From Panulirus ornatus (taxonomy: Eukaryota; Arthropoda; Malacostraca; Decapoda; Palinuridae): a stretch of DNA of 64,000 bases. Below, in pieces: positions 13,061 to 24,034 of this stretch. The translations under genes were made by a program, and so were the position numbers. The first letter of the stretch is position 1, and every line of letters starts with the position of its first letter. Where the stretch lies: the NCBI RefSeq assembly GCF_036320965.1, contig NC_092224.1:102566948-102630947 (forward strand), read 5' to 3'. Under the pieces are notes generated by a model. It was not told the origin of the DNA. It worked only from the letters and a program-made list of their open reading frames with translations, and made no database searches.

Positions 13061-14002
13061 AACTTTTCGTGTTTCATTTTCCCCGTGGACTCATAGGAAT
13101 ATCTTGATCACGCGCAAAATTGTGATCCTTTCCAACATGGATTCCACACGGCTCTTCTATTACTTCTCTACAAGCTGTCCTGGACTTTCTCCTTTCGTTA
13201 CTGCTTCCTGCAAATCGGTTAAAAGGCTCAACAACTGATGTTACGAAATGAATTCCTTAGGAAATGCCTTGATGAACAAGTGATGCCGAGATCTGTCCTA
13301 CCTCAACGTTTGGTGCAGCTGTCTGGTCCACCATTTGACCAATTTGAAAGTATTATTTTAAAGAAAATTATTGAATTAAGGAAACTTGAAATGGAGGTGG
13401 CTTTTCGCATTTCAAGAGAGAAGAAACGTGCCTTTCAAATGACAATACCAACACACCGGAAGAACCGGATGTTGGACTATTGCTATGATGAATTAAGGAA
13501 AGAACGCTATATGCTACAAGTGCCACTAAATCGTAAGTTGGACCATCTTATTGAAAACAGCGACTTGACCAAGAACACAAACCCATCTTTTGTGGTAAAC
13601 CTGTCTAATAAACGACTAGATAAAGATTCCTTGTGTGCATTAGGCCATGGTTTAATTTTGTGTGCTCTAACAGAGAAGCCAGCTGTGTTGATGTCACAAA
13701 GTCTTTTTGTAATTTAAAAAAATACAGTAATTCAAGTAATGATGATATCAATATTTGCAAGGATGTAGTGTATGCCAGTTTGCCAAAACCAATGGAAGCT
13801 AATTGCCCTAAAAGATTCATAAGAGCTATTAACACCTTAAAAAAAGACAAGGATATACATATTACTAAAGCAGATAAGGATAACACTGTTGTGATTTTAG
13901 ACAAAAGTAACTATCTAAAATAGATTATATAAATGATAACACAACATGTTCTAAACTTAGTAAAAGCCCTTAGAAGCAGTTAATTCTCACTTCAATAAAG
14001 AA

Positions 14003-14812
14003 ATGAAGTTGTTGTTGAAAGGTAACATTTCTCTTATCAAAAATTTGTCATCTTCGTCCCCTTCATTGCCATATATGTATGGACTTATCAAAACACATAA
14101 ACAAAATTTTCCAGCAAGACCTATAGTGAGTTCAGTAGGCTCTATCACATATAAATTATCAAAATGGTTAGTTTCCTTATCAAGCCCTTTAGTGGGTAAG
14201 GTATCAAATTCTAATATTATGAACAATGTAGATTTAGTCAACAAGCTAAAAAATATCAATATTAATTTTGATTTCAAACTAGTTAGCTTTGATGTTTCCT
14301 CACTTTTCACTAAAGTTCCAGTTGATGACCTTTTAGAATATTTATTTGATGTCTTGGATGATATTCATTTACATGTTTCACAGTCTAATTTCATTGAACT
14401 GATAAAATTGTGTATAAAAGACTGTGTATTTCAATTTAATGGAGATTATTATGCTCAAAAATTTGGTATGGCAATGGGTAACCCTCTTTCACCTATACTA
14501 AGTAAAATTTATATGGAATTTTTTGAAACAAAATTACTAAAGGATATCTTACCTTCTAATGCAATTTGGTTTAGGTATGTAGATGATGTTCTTTGTGTTT
14601 GGCCAACAAATGAAAATTTACAAATATTTCTCCCCTTACTTAACAATTTAGTACCTTCCATCAAATTTACTGTAGAAAATGAAAATAATGGTATGTTACC
14701 ATTTTCAGATTGCATGATCCATAGACAAGGAAACAAGTTTAAGTTTAGCATATACAGAGAACCAACTAATGTATGTTCATATATCCATTATTACTCATCT
14801 CAACATGACTGA
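14003..14812 (+). pseudogene. PLE reverse transcriptase domain
   Basis: A frame of 269 codons covers LPYMYGLIKTHKQNFPARPI, motif A FDVSSLFTKVPVDDLL, motif B GMAMGNPLSPILSKIYMEFF, motif C FRYVDDVLCVW, the LPF-DCMIHR block and YREPTNVCSYIHYY. Catalytic Asp residues remain. LPFLD reads LPFSD and YRKPT reads YREPT. It ends at TGA where the family consensus has Arg (HDRVK), so the endonuclease is not joined to it. Confidence 0.8.
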
Positions 14813-15029
14813 GTTAAATTATCATCATTTCAATGTATGTTCCTAAGGGCATTACGTATTTGCAGTCCAGAGTTTATTGATGATGAGTTTGAGAAGATAT
14901 ATCCTATAGGATCTAAGTTAAGATACCCTAGATCTTTCACTGATAAATCTCTTAAGTTAGCATAGAAATCATTTTATAGCGTAGAGCCCAAACCTCCAAT
15001 TGACATCAAGAATCTTTTAGTTCTCCCTT

Positions 15030-15775
15030 TTAATAATATTTTCACTTTGCTTCCCATGCTGCTTAAATCCTTTAATGTAAATGTTGCCTTTAGCAAAAAT
15101 AATACTATAAAAATTCTTAATCGGAATCACCAAAAAAACCCTTTTGGGTTGATTAAAAATTCCTTGTGGAAACTGAAAAATTTTTTTGTCAGACGGTAAG
15201 GGATCTTTTGTAGACTTAAGCAACTATTAGTAAAGAACGGGAAAGAATCAAATCCCCTTTTGTTTAATCATTTTTTAAAAATATGTCTTTGTTTTGGGTG
15301 AGTAACCCCCATTCAGTTGTTAACTCAAACCTATTACCAAGAGAAATATCGGTAAATCTTCTATTATTAAAACACAAAGAATTATAATCTTAATATTAGT
15401 GATGGTCTGTACAAATTAATATTTTTTTGTTAATAAAGATTTGTAAATTGATAAGTTTATGAACACCGGTAAGTTTTGGGAAAATCATTTGTTTACCAAA
15501 TGGCGTCCCAAGTTTCGCTCTTTCGATGTAAAACAACTGACTGTCATATTTTTCTCTGGGCCCCCCTGATGATGTGACTTACACAAAGTGCCATTGGGAA
15601 CTTTTCGTGTTTCATTTTCCACGTGGACTCATAGAAATATCTTGATCAAGCTCAATATTGTGATCCTTTCCAACATGGTTCCCCCACGGATCTTCTATTA
15701 CCTCTCTACAAGCTGTCCTGGACTTTCTCCTTTCGTTATGCTTCCTCCAAATGGGGTTAAAAGGCTCAACAACTT
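15030..15775 (+). other. Indel-rich, probably unpolished sequence over a PLE 3' end
   Basis: This is the same PLE tail seen at 7160-7936 but with many single-base losses, mostly in short homopolymers and around GT/TC steps. The hammerhead core near 15566 reads CTGATGA but has lost the G of GAAA and part of stem II. The error pattern differs sharply from flanking copies and looks like raw long-read error rather than evolutionary decay. Confidence 0.6.
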
Positions 15776-15861
15776 TTATATATAATATATATATATATAA
15801 TATATATAAAATATATATTATATATATATATATATTATTATATATATTATATATAAATATA

Positions 15862-15942
<81 letters not shown>

Positions 15943-15947
15943 TTTTT
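15776..15947. repeat. Irregular (TA)n followed by poly-T
   Basis: A TA-rich tract with many AA/TT interruptions leads into about 22 T, the complement of the LINE poly-A tail. It corresponds to 7937-8104 in the upstream copy of this block. Confidence 0.9.
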
Positions 15948-18222
15948 ATACTTTGTCGCTGTCTCCCGCGTTTGCGAGGTAGCGCAAGGAAACAGACGAA
16001 AGAAATGGCCCAACCCCCCCCCCATACACATGTACATACACACGTCCACACACGCAAATATACATACCTACACAGCTTTCCATGGTTTACCCCAGACGCT
16101 TCACATGCCTTGATTCAATCCACTGACAGCACGTCAACCCCTGTATACCACATCGCTCCAATTCACTCTATTCCTTGCCCTCCTTTCACCCTCCTGCATG
16201 TTCAGGCCCCGATCACACAAAATCTTTTTCACTCCATCTTTCCACCTCCAATTTGGTCTCCCTCTTCTCCTCGTTCCCTCCACCTCCGACACATATATCC
16301 TCTTGGTCAATCTTTCCTCACTCATTCTCTCCATGTGCCCAAACCATTTCAAAACACCCTCTTCTGCTCTCTCAACCACGCTCTTTTTATTTCCACACAT
16401 CTCTCTTACCCTTACGTTACTTACTCGATCAAACCACCTCACACCACACATTGTCCTCAAACATCTCATTTCCAGCACATCCATCCTCCTGCGCACAACT
16501 CTATCCATAGCCCACGCCTCGCAACCATACAACATTGTTGGAACCACTATTCCTTCAAACATACCCATTTTTGCTTTCCGAGATAATGTTCTCGACTTCC
16601 ACACATTTTTCAAGGCTCCCAAAATTTTCGCCCCCTCCCCCACCCTATGATCCACTTCCGCTTCCATGGTTCCATCCGCTGACAGATCCACTCCCAGATA
16701 TCTAAAACACTTCACTTCCTCCAGTTTTTCTCCATTCAAACTCACCTCCCAATTGACTTGACCCTCAACCCTACTGTACCTAATAACCTTGCTCTTATTC
16801 ACATTTACTCTTAACTTTCTTCTTCCACACACTTTACCAAACTCAGTCACCAGCTTCTGCAGTTTCTCACATGAATCAGCCACCAGCGCTGTATCATCAG
16901 CGAACAACAACTGACTCACTTCCCAAGCTCTCTCATCCCCAACAGACTTCATACTTGCCCCTCTTTCCAAGACTCTTGCATTTACCTCCCTAACAACCCC
17001 ATCCATAAACAAATTAAACAACCATGGAGACATCACACACCCCTGCCGCAAACCTACATTCACTGAGAACCAATCACTTTCCTCTCTTCCTACACGTACA
17101 CATGCCTTACATCCTCGATAAAAACTTTTCACTGCTTCTAACAACTTGCCTCCCACACCATATATTCTTAATACCTTCCACAGAGCATCTCTATCAACTC
17201 TATCATATGCCTTCTCCAGATCCATAAATGCTACATACAAATCCATTTGCTTTTCTAAGTATTTCTCACATACATTCTTCAAAGCAAACACCTGATCCAC
17301 ACATCCTCTACCACTTCTGAAACCGCACTGCTCTTCCCCAATCTGATGCTCTGTACATGCCTTCACCCTCTCAATCAATACCCTCCCATATAATTTACCA
17401 GGAATACTCAACAAACTTATACCTCTGTAATTTGAGCACTCACTCTTATCCCCTTTGCCTTTGTACAATGGCACTATGCACGCATTCCGCCAATCCTCAG
17501 GCACCTCACCATGAGTCATACATACATTAAATAACCTTACCAACCAGTCAACAATACAGTCACCCCCTTTTTTAATAAATTCCACTGCAATACCATCCAA
17601 ACCTGCTGCCTTGCCGGCTTTCATCTTCCGCAAAGCTTTTACTACCTCTTCTCTGTTTACCAAATCATTTTCCCTAACCCTCTCACTTTGCACACCACCT
17701 CGACCAAAACACCCTATATCTGCCACTCTGTCATCAGACACATTCAACAAACCTTCAAAATACTCATTCCATCTCCTTCTCACATCACCACTACTTGTTA
17801 TCACCTCCCCATTTACGCCCTTCACTGAAGTTCCCATTTGCTCCCTTGTCTTACGCACCCTATTTACCTCCTTCCAGAACATCTTTTTATTCTCCCTAAA
17901 ATTTACTGATAGTCTCTCACCCCAACTCTCATTTGCCCTTTTTTTCACCTCTTGCACCTTTCTCTTGACCTCCTGTCTCTTTCTTTTATACTTCTCCCAC
18001 TCAATTGCATTTTTTCCCTGCAAAAATCGTCCAAATGCCTCTCTCTTCTCTTTCACTAATACTCTTACTTCTTCATCCCACCACTCACTACCCTTTCTAA
18101 CAGCCCACCTCCCACTCTTCTCATGCCACAAGCATCTTTTGCGCAATCCATCACTGATTATCTAAATACATCCCATTCCTCCCCACTCCCTTACTTCCAT
18201 TGTTCTCACCTTTTTCCATTCT
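15948..18222 (-). mobile_element. RTE-like LINE, 5'-truncated copy (duplicate of 8105-10382)
   Basis: It has the same truncation point, flanks and 3' UTR as the copy 7846 bp upstream, with a tRNA-like array again at its 5' side. Differences are few, which marks it as part of a tandem duplicated block. A 1-bp deletion near 18100 shifts the first codons of the RT frame, and further small losses occur at 18180-18225. Confidence 0.88.
16134..18146 (-). CDS. LINE reverse transcriptase (ORF2, lacks endonuclease)
   Basis: The open frame of 670 codons nearly matches 8288-10309. Motifs A ([11 protein letters not shown]), B ([11 protein letters not shown]) and C (FADD, residues 415-418) are intact, as is the C-terminal [11 protein letters not shown] block. 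The first residues ([16 protein letters not shown]) are a frameshift product, and the native reading picks up at RKGSEWWDEEV. No endonuclease is attached. Substitutions such as AMDRV (AMDRD upstream) and RYSRV (RYSRG upstream) separate the two copies. Confidence 0.8.
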   Translation of the reverse strand: MRKRCLWHEKSGRWAVRKGSEWWDEEVRVLVKEKREAFGRFLQGKNAIEWEKYKRKRQEVKRKVQEVKKRANESWGERLSVNFRENKKMFWKEVNRVRKTREQMGTSVKGVNGEVITSSGDVRRRWNEYFEGLLNVSDDRVADIGCFGRGGVQSERVRENDLVNREEVVKALRKMKAGKAAGLDGIAVEFIKKGGDCIVDWLVRLFNVCMTHGEVPEDWRNACIVPLYKGKGDKSECSNYRGISLLSIPGKLYGRVLIERVKACTEHQIGEEQCGFRSGRGCVDQVFALKNVCEKYLEKQMDLYVAFMDLEKAYDRVDRDALWKVLRIYGVGGKLLEAVKSFYRGCKACVRVGREESDWFSVNVGLRQGCVMSPWLFNLFMDGVVREVNARVLERGASMKSVGDERAWEVSQLLFADDTALVADSCEKLQKLVTEFGKVCGRRKLRVNVNKSKVIRYSRVEGQVNWEVSLNGEKLEEVKCFRYLGVDLSADGTMEAEVDHRVGEGAKILGALKNVWKSRTLSRKAKMGMFEGIVVPTMLYGCEAWAMDRVVRRRMDVLEMRCLRTMCGVRWFDRVSNVRVREMCGNKKSVVERAEEGVLKWFGHMERMSEERLTKRIYVSEVEGTRRRGRPNWRWKDGVKKILCDRGLNMQEGERRARNRVNWSDVVYRG

Positions 18223-18838
18223 TACATATATATATATATCATAGAAAGCTCCATCAGCCAGGTTCGAACCTGGGACCCCTTGTGCAAGAGGCAGGCATGC
18301 AAACCCGCTTGGCTAAGGGACTGTATAATAGGAAAAAAACTATTCAAAATTCTAAGTACTCGAATTCCCTCGTCTAAACTATAGTGAGCAACGGGGGTCT
18401 ATCGGTTGTTTCCGACAGAACACAATAGCCAGCTGATAGCGTTTTACCGAACCTGACTGTACAACGCGGAGTTATATGAATACGAATAAAGTGTATATGA
18501 ACGCGCACCTTCATAAAAACATACAAAGCTCCATCAGCCAGGATCGAACCTGGGCCCCATGTGCAAGAGTTAGGCATGCTAACCGCTAGGCTAAGGGACT
18601 GTATAATAGGAAAAAACTATTCGAAATACTAAGTACTCGAATTCCCTTCGTCTCACTATAGTGAGCAACGGGGTCTATCGGTTGTTTCCGAACAGAACAC
18701 ATAGCCAGCTGATAGCGTTTTACCGATCCTGACTGTACAACGCGGAGTTATATGAATACGAATAAAGTGTATATGAACGCGCACCTTCATAGAACATACA
18801 AAGCTCCATCAGCCAGGATCGAACCTGGGACCCCTTGC
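18223..18838 (-). repeat. tRNA-derived SINE-like repeat, two tandem units plus a partial
   Basis: Same unit as at 10383-10994, after a short TA run. The first unit has several small indels (for example GCAAACCCGC), the second is cleaner. A-box and B-box are present in each on the minus strand. The last partial unit stops at CCCCTTG and joins the LINE endonuclease fragment. Confidence 0.68.
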
Positions 18839-19902
18839 ACCTTTCTCTTGACCTCCTGTCTTTTTCTTTTATACATCTCCCAATCAATTGCATTTTTTCC
18901 CTGCAAAAATCGTCCAAATGCCTGTCTCTTCTCTTTCACTAATAATCTTACTTCTTCATCCCACCACTCACTACCCTTTCTAACCAACCCACCTCCCACT
19001 CTTCTCATGCCACAAGCATCTTTTGCGCAATCCATCACTGATTCCCTAAATACATCCCATTCCTCCCCCACTCCCCTTACTTCCATTGTTCTCACCTTTT
19101 TCCATTCTGTACTCAGTCTCTCCTGGTACTTCCTCACACAAGTCTCCTTCCCAAGCTCACTTACTCTCACCACCCTCTTCACCCCAACATTCACTCTTCT
19201 TTTCTGAAAACCCATACAAATCTTCACCTTAGCCTCCACAAGATAATGATCAGACATCCCTCCATTTGCACCTCTCAGCACATTAACATCCAAAAGTCTC
19301 TCTTTCGCGCGCCTGTCAATTAACACGTAATTCAATAACGCTCTCTGGCCATCTCTCCTACTTACATACATATACTTATGTATATCTCGCTTTTTAAACC
19401 AGGTATTCGCATTCACCAGTCCTTTTTCAGCACATAAATCTACAAGCTCTTCACCATTTCCATTTACAACACTGAACACCCCATGTATACCAATTATTCC
19501 CTCAACTGCCACATTACTCACCTTTGCATTCAAATCACCCATCACTATAACCCGGTCTCGTTTATCAAAACCACTAACACACTCATTCAGCTGCTCATTT
19601 AGAAGATCATTCATTTTAGAGAAATAGTTACTTTTGTCCAAAATCACAACAGTGTTAGCCTTATCTGCTTTAGTGATATGTATATCCTTGTCTTTTTTTA
19701 AGGTGTTAATAGCTCTTATGAATCTTTTAGGGCAATTAGCTTCCACTGGTTTTGGCAAACTGGCATACACTAAACCCTTGCAAATATTAATATCATTACT
19801 TAAATTACTGTAATTTTCTAAATTACAAAAAGACTTTGTGACATCAACACAGCTGGCTTCTCTGTTAGAGCACACAAAATTAAACCATGGCCTAATGCAC
19901 AC
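18787..19902 (-). CDS. Chimeric in-frame PLE-LINE-SINE ORF (371 codons)
   Basis: One open frame joins three elements. Residues 1 to about 101 are PLE pre-RT sequence (MCIRPWFNFVCSNREASC, KRFIRAINTLKKDKDI, KADKANTVVILDKSNYFSKM). From QLNECVSGFDKRDRVIVMGD to about residue 356 it is the C-terminal half of the LINE APE endonuclease and RT linker, with GDLNA, LLNYVLIDRR and MSDHYLVEAKVK, the last carrying the catalytic SDH signature. The tail [15 protein letters not shown] is antisense tRNA-like repeat. The N-terminal half of the endonuclease is absent, so a working nuclease is unlikely. The same ORF recurs at 29366-30481 and 26799-27914. I infer a duplicated accident of recombination, not a proven gene. 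Confidence 0.6.
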   Translation of the reverse strand: MCIRPWFNFVCSNREASCVDVTKSFCNLENYSNLSNDINICKGLVYASLPKPVEANCPKRFIRAINTLKKDKDIHITKADKANTVVILDKSNYFSKMNDLLNEQLNECVSGFDKRDRVIVMGDLNAKVSNVAVEGIIGIHGVFSVVNGNGEELVDLCAEKGLVNANTWFKKRDIHKYMYVSRRDGQRALLNYVLIDRRAKERLLDVNVLRGANGGMSDHYLVEAKVKICMGFQKRRVNVGVKRVVRVSELGKETCVRKYQERLSTEWKKVRTMEVRGVGEEWDVFRESVMDCAKDACGMRRVGGGLVRKGSEWWDEEVRLLVKEKRQAFGRFLQGKNAIDWEMYKRKRQEVKRKVQGVPGSILADGALYVL

Positions 19903-20273
19903 AAGGAATCTTTATCTAGTCGTTTATTAGACAGGTTTACCACAAAAAATGGGTTTGTGTTCTTGGTCCAGTCGCTGTTTTCAATAAGATGGTCCAACTT
20001 ACGATTTAGTGACACTTGTAACCTATTGCGTTCTTTCCTTAATTCATCATAGCAATAGTCCAACATCCGGTTCTTCCAGTGTGTCGGTATTGTCATTTGA
20101 AAGGCACGTTTCTTCTCACTTGAAATGCGAAAAGCCTCCTCCATTTCAAGTTTCTTTAATCCAATATTTTTCTTTAAAATAATCTTTTAAAATTGGTCAA
20201 ATGGTCGACCAGACAGCTGCAACAAACGTTGAGGTAGGACAGATCTTGGCATCACTTGTTGATCAAGGCATTT
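19597..20273 (-). mobile_element. PLE N-terminal fragment, minus strand
   Basis: PLE sequence from the LINE breakpoint (about 19597) to the head-to-head junction (about 20273). A 108-codon frame (19818-20144) reads MEEAFRISSEKKRAFQM and SNKRLDKDSLCALGHGL, then goes out of frame at the shared site. Confidence 0.8.
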
Positions 20274-20319
20274 TGACACCAAGAATCTTTTAGTTCTACC
20301 TTTTAATAATAATTTCACT

Positions 20320-20754
20320 TTGCTTCCCATGTTGCTTAAATCCTTTAATGTAAATGTTGCCTTTAGCAACAATAATACTATAAATAATATCTTAATCAGG
20401 AATTCACCAGAAAATTCTCTTGGTTTCATCTATAAAGTTCCTTGTGGAAACTGTGATAAATTTTATGTTAGTCAGACTGGTAAGGATCTTTCTGTTAGAC
20501 TTATGCAACATCGATGTAGTATAAGAACGGGACAAGAATCAAATGCTTTGTTTAATCATGTTAAAATCTATGATCTTTGTATTGACTGGAGTAACGCCAT
20601 ATCAGTTGTTAACTCTAACTCTATTACCAAGAGAAATATCGTTGAATCTTCTATTATTAAACAAACAAAGAATTATAATCTTAATATTAGTGATGGTCTC
20701 TACAAATTAGATAACTTTATTGTTGATAAGATTTGTAAAATGATAAGTTTATGA
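20320..20754 (+). pseudogene. PLE GIY-YIG endonuclease domain
   Basis: The 144-codon frame reads LGFIYKVPCGNCDKFYVSQTG, RLMQHRCSIRTGQESN and LDNFIVDKICKMISL. The CxxC pair is intact, the YVGQT glycine is Ser, and the RLKEH basic residue is Met. It lacks the RT and uses an internal Met. Confidence 0.75.
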
Positions 20755-20856
20755 ACGCTCGTTGTATGTTTGGGACAATCACTTGTTTACCAGATGGCGT
20801 CCTAGCTTCGTCTCTTCGATGTATATCAACTGACTGTCATATTTTTCTCTTGTGTC

Positions 20857-20897
20857 TCCCCTGATGATGTGATCATTACACGAAAGTGCACTTGGGA
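20857..20897 (+). ncRNA. Hammerhead-ribozyme-like motif in PLE tail
   Basis: CTGATGA at 20861-20867, GTG/CAC stem II, GAAA at 20882-20885, palindromic AGTGCACT and TGGGA are all in the expected order and spacing. It is one of the cleanest copies. Confidence 0.53.
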
Positions 20898-21905
20898 ACT
20901 TTTCGTGTTTCATTTTCCCCGTGGACTCATAGGAATATCTTGATCACGCGCAAAATTGTGATCCTTTCCAACATGGATTCCACATGGCTCTTCTATTACT
21001 TCTCTACAAGCTGTCCTGGACTTTCTCCTTTCGTTACTGCTTCCTCCAAATCGGTTAAAAGGCTCAACAACTGAAGTTACGAAATGAATTCCTTAGGAAA
21101 TGCCTTGATGAACAAGTGATGCCGAGATCTGTCCTACCTCAACGTTTGTTGCAGCTGTCTGGTCGACAATTTGACCAATTTGAAAGTATTATTTTAAAGA
21201 AAAATATTGAATTAAAGAAACTTGAAATGGAGGAGGCTTTTCGCATTTCAAGAGAGAAGAAACGTGCCTTTCAAATGACAATACCGACACACTGGAAGAA
21301 CCGGATGTTGGACTATTGCTATGATGAATTAAGGAAAGAACTCAATATGCTACAAGTGCCACTAAATCGTAAGTTGGACCATCTTATTGAAAACAGCGAC
21401 TGGACCAAGAACACAAACCCATCTTTTGTGGTAAACCTGTCTAATAAACAACTAGATAAAGATTCCTTGTGTGCATTAGGCCATGGTTTAATTTTGTGTG
21501 CTCTAACAGAGAAGCCAGCTGTGTTGATGTCACAAAGTCTTTTTGTAATTTAGAAAAATACAGTAATTTAAGTAATGATGATATTAATATTTGCAAGGAT
21601 GTAGTGTATGCCAGTTTGCCAAAACCAGTGGAAGCTAATTGCCCTAAAAGATTCATAAGAGCTATTAACACCTTAAAAAAAGACAAGGATATACATATTA
21701 CTAAAGCAGAGAAGGATAACACTGTTGTGATTTTAGACAAAAGTAACTATTTATCTAAAATAAATTATCTAAATGATAACACAACATGTTCTAAACTTAG
21801 TAAAAGCCCTTAGAAGCAGTTAATTCTCACTTCAATAAAGAAATGAAGTTGTTGTTGAAAGGTAACATTTCTCTTATCAAAAATTTGTAATCTTCGTCCC
21901 CTTCA

Positions 21906-22544
21906 TTGCCATATATGTATGAACTTATCAAAACACATAAACAAAATTTTCCAGCAAGACCTATAGTGAGTTCAGTAGGCTCTATCACATATCAATTATC
22001 AAAATGGTTAGTTTCCTTATTAAGCCCTTTAGTGGGTAAGGTATCAAATTCTAATATTATGAACAATGTAGATTTAGTCAACAAGCTAAAAAATATCAAT
22101 ATTAATTTTGATTTCAAACTAGTTAGCTTTGATGTTTCCTCACTTTTCACTAAAGTTCCAGTTGATGACCTTTTAAAATATTTATTTGATGTCTTGGATG
22201 ATATTCATTTACATGTTTCACAGTCTAATTCTGAACTGATAAAATTGCGTATAAAAGACTGTGTATTTCAATTTAATGGAGATTATTATGCTCAAAAATT
22301 TGGTATGGCAATGGGTAACCCTCTTTCACCTGTACTAAGTAAAATTTATATGGAATTTTTTGAAACAAAATTACTAAAGGATATCTTACCTTCTAATGCA
22401 ATTTGGTTTAGGTATGTAGATGATGTTCTTTGTGTTTGGCCAACAAATGAAAATTTACAAATATTTCTCCCCTTACTTAACAATTTAGTACCTTCCATCA
22501 AATTTACTGTAGAAAATGAAAATAATGGTATGTTACCATTTTAG
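21906..22544 (+). pseudogene. PLE reverse transcriptase domain
   Basis: The 212-codon frame has motif A FDVSSLFTKVPVDDLL, motif B GMAMGNPLSPVLSKIYMEFF and motif C FRYVDDVLCVW intact. It ends early because one T is missing in the CCATTTTTAG run that encodes LPFLD. The duplicate 10.58 kb downstream has the full run, so this may be a homopolymer sequencing error. Confidence 0.8.
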
Positions 22545-22672
22545 ATTGCATGATCCATAGACAAGGAAACAAGTTTAAGTTTAGCATATACAGAGAACCA
22601 ACTAATGTATGTTCATATATCCATTATTACTCATCTCAACATGACTGAGTTAAATTATCATCATTTCAATGT

Positions 22673-23317
22673 ATGTTCCTAAGGGCATTACGTATTTGCA
22701 GTCCAGAGTTTATTGATGATGAGTTTGAGAAGATATATTCTATAGGATCTAAGTTAAGATACCCTAGATCTTTCACTGATAAATCTCTTAAGTTAGCAAA
22801 GAAATCATTTTATAGAGTAGAGCCCAAACCTCCAATTGACATCAAGAATCTTTTAGTTCTACCTTTTAATAATATTTTCACTTTGCTTCCCATGCTGCTT
22901 AAATCCTTTAATGTAAATGTTGCCTTTAGCAAAAATAATACTATAAAGAATGTCTTAATCAGGAATTCACCAGAAAAATCTCTTGGTTGCATCTATAAAG
23001 TTACTTGTGGAAACTGTGATAAATTTTATGTTGGTCAGACTGGTAAGGATCTTTCTGTTAGACTAAAGCAACGTAAATATAGTATAAGAACGGGACAAGA
23101 ATCAAATGTCTTGTTTAATCATGTTAAAAACTATGATCATTGTATTGACTGGAGTAACGCCATCTCAGTTGTTAACTCTAACTCTATTACCAAGAGAAAT
23201 ATCATTGAATCTTCTATTATTAGATACACAAAGAATTATAATCTTAATATTAGTGATGGTCTGTACAAATTAGATAACTTTATTGTTGATAAGATTTGTA
23301 AAATGATAAGTTTATGA
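22673..23317 (+). pseudogene. PLE RT C-terminus and GIY-YIG endonuclease
   Basis: The 214-codon frame covers the thumb-like region (MFLRALRICSPEFIDDEFEK, KLRYPRSFTDKSLKLAKKSF), the linker (KPPIDIKNLLVLPFNN) and the GIY-YIG core GCIYKVTCGNCDKFYVGQTG with RLKQRKYSIRTGQ. Endonuclease signature residues YVGQT and the CxxC pair are intact. It is separated from the RT frame by one stop. This is the best endonuclease-bearing frame on the plus strand, with an identical copy at 33256-33900. Confidence 0.82.
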
Positions 23318-23419
23318 ACACTCGTTGTATGGTTTGGACAATCACATGTTTACCAAATGGCGTCCTAGCTTCGTCTCTTTGATGTATATCAACTGACTGT
23401 TATATTTCTCTCTTGTGTT

Positions 23420-23460
23420 TCCCCTGATGATGTGATCATTACACGAAAGTGCACTTGGGA
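23420..23460 (+). ncRNA. Hammerhead-ribozyme-like motif in PLE tail
   Basis: CTGATGA at 23424-23430 and GAAA at 23445-23448 with GTG/CAC stem II and palindromic stem III. It lies downstream of the full PLE copy, about 110 nt past its stop codon. Confidence 0.52.
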
Positions 23461-23515
23461 ACTTTTCGTGTTTCATTTTCCCCTTGGTTTCATAGGAATA
23501 TATGTATACATATAA

Positions 23516-23631
<116 letters not shown>

Positions 23632-24034
23632 ACAAAGCTCCATCAGCCAGGATCGAACCTGGGACCACTTGTGCAAGAGGCAGGCATGCTAAACGCTTGG
23701 CTAAGGGACTGTATAATAGGAAACAACTATTCGAAATAATAAGTACTCGAATTCCCTTCGTCCTCACTATAGTGAGCAACGGGGTCTATCGCTTGTTTCC
23801 GAACAGAACACATAGCCAGCTGATAGCGTTTTACCGAACTGACTGTAAGGGGGGACTATGGTGAGCAGCGGGGTCTATTGGTTGTTTCCGAACAGAACAT
23901 ATAGCCAGCTAATAGCTTTTTACCGAACCTGACTGTACAACGCGGAGTTATATGAATACGAATAAAGTGTATATGAACGCGCACCTTCATAGAACATACA
24001 AAGCTACATCAGCCAGGATCGAACCTGGGACCCT
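23632..24034 (-). repeat. tRNA-derived SINE-like repeat with internal deletion
   Basis: One nearly full unit is followed at about 23845 by an abrupt junction (GACTGTAAGGGGGGACTATGG) into the middle of another unit, then a partial unit cut at CCCTTG. The G run and lost CC at GAACTGAC mark a join that differs from every other array. A-box and B-box (minus strand) are present. Confidence 0.65.

Larger units (their letters stand above)
12436..13237 (+). mobile_element. PLE 3' fragment / pseudo-LTR, plus strand
   Basis: The fragment starts within the RT-GIY-YIG linker, runs through the endonuclease (frame 12484-12918), a 3' tail with a hammerhead-like motif and the leader, and passes without interruption into a second, longer PLE copy at 13238. 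This is the tandem pseudo-LTR plus body layout known from Penelope-like elements. Confidence 0.8.
13238..15775 (+). mobile_element. Penelope-like element, full-length layout, decayed
   Basis: The plus strand reads the PLE from its N-terminus (KCLDEQVMPRSVLPQRLVQL, 13238-13717), through the pre-RT region (13633-13923) and RT (14003-14812), to the GIY-YIG part and tail (to about 15775). RT motifs A, B and C are recognisable (FDVSSLFTKVPVDDLL, GMAMGNPLSP, YVDD at about 14579-14590). It is broken by the shared frameshift after GHGL, a frame break near 13920-13970, a TGA after SQHD (14811), and dense indels from about 15030 on. The GIY-YIG portion is unreadable because of those indels. Confidence 0.82.
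20273..21075 (+). mobile_element. PLE 3' fragment / pseudo-LTR, plus strand
   Basis: Linker, GIY-YIG frame (20320-20754), tail with hammerhead-like motif, and leader running directly into the longer PLE at 21076. Same layout as 12436-13237, offset by about 7840 bp. Confidence 0.8.
21076..23515 (+). mobile_element. Penelope-like element, full-length layout, decayed
   Basis: The plus strand holds N-terminus (21116-21553), pre-RT (21469-21813), RT (21906-22544) and the RT C-terminus plus GIY-YIG (22673-23317), then the 3' tail to the TA tract. Breaks are the shared frameshift after GHGL, loss of frame after LSKSP (about 21813), a 1-bp deletion in LPFLD (about 22541), and TGA after SQHD. A small deletion in SQSNFIEL leaves SQSNSEL (about 22230), absent from the duplicate at 31655. 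Confidence 0.83.

Noticed and set aside
13640..13665. Programmed -1 frameshift site in the PLE (GGTTTAATTTTG)
   Set aside because: No canonical slippery heptamer in the zero frame and no obvious downstream structure by eye. A simple inherited one-base loss explains it better, so it is kept only as an alternative.
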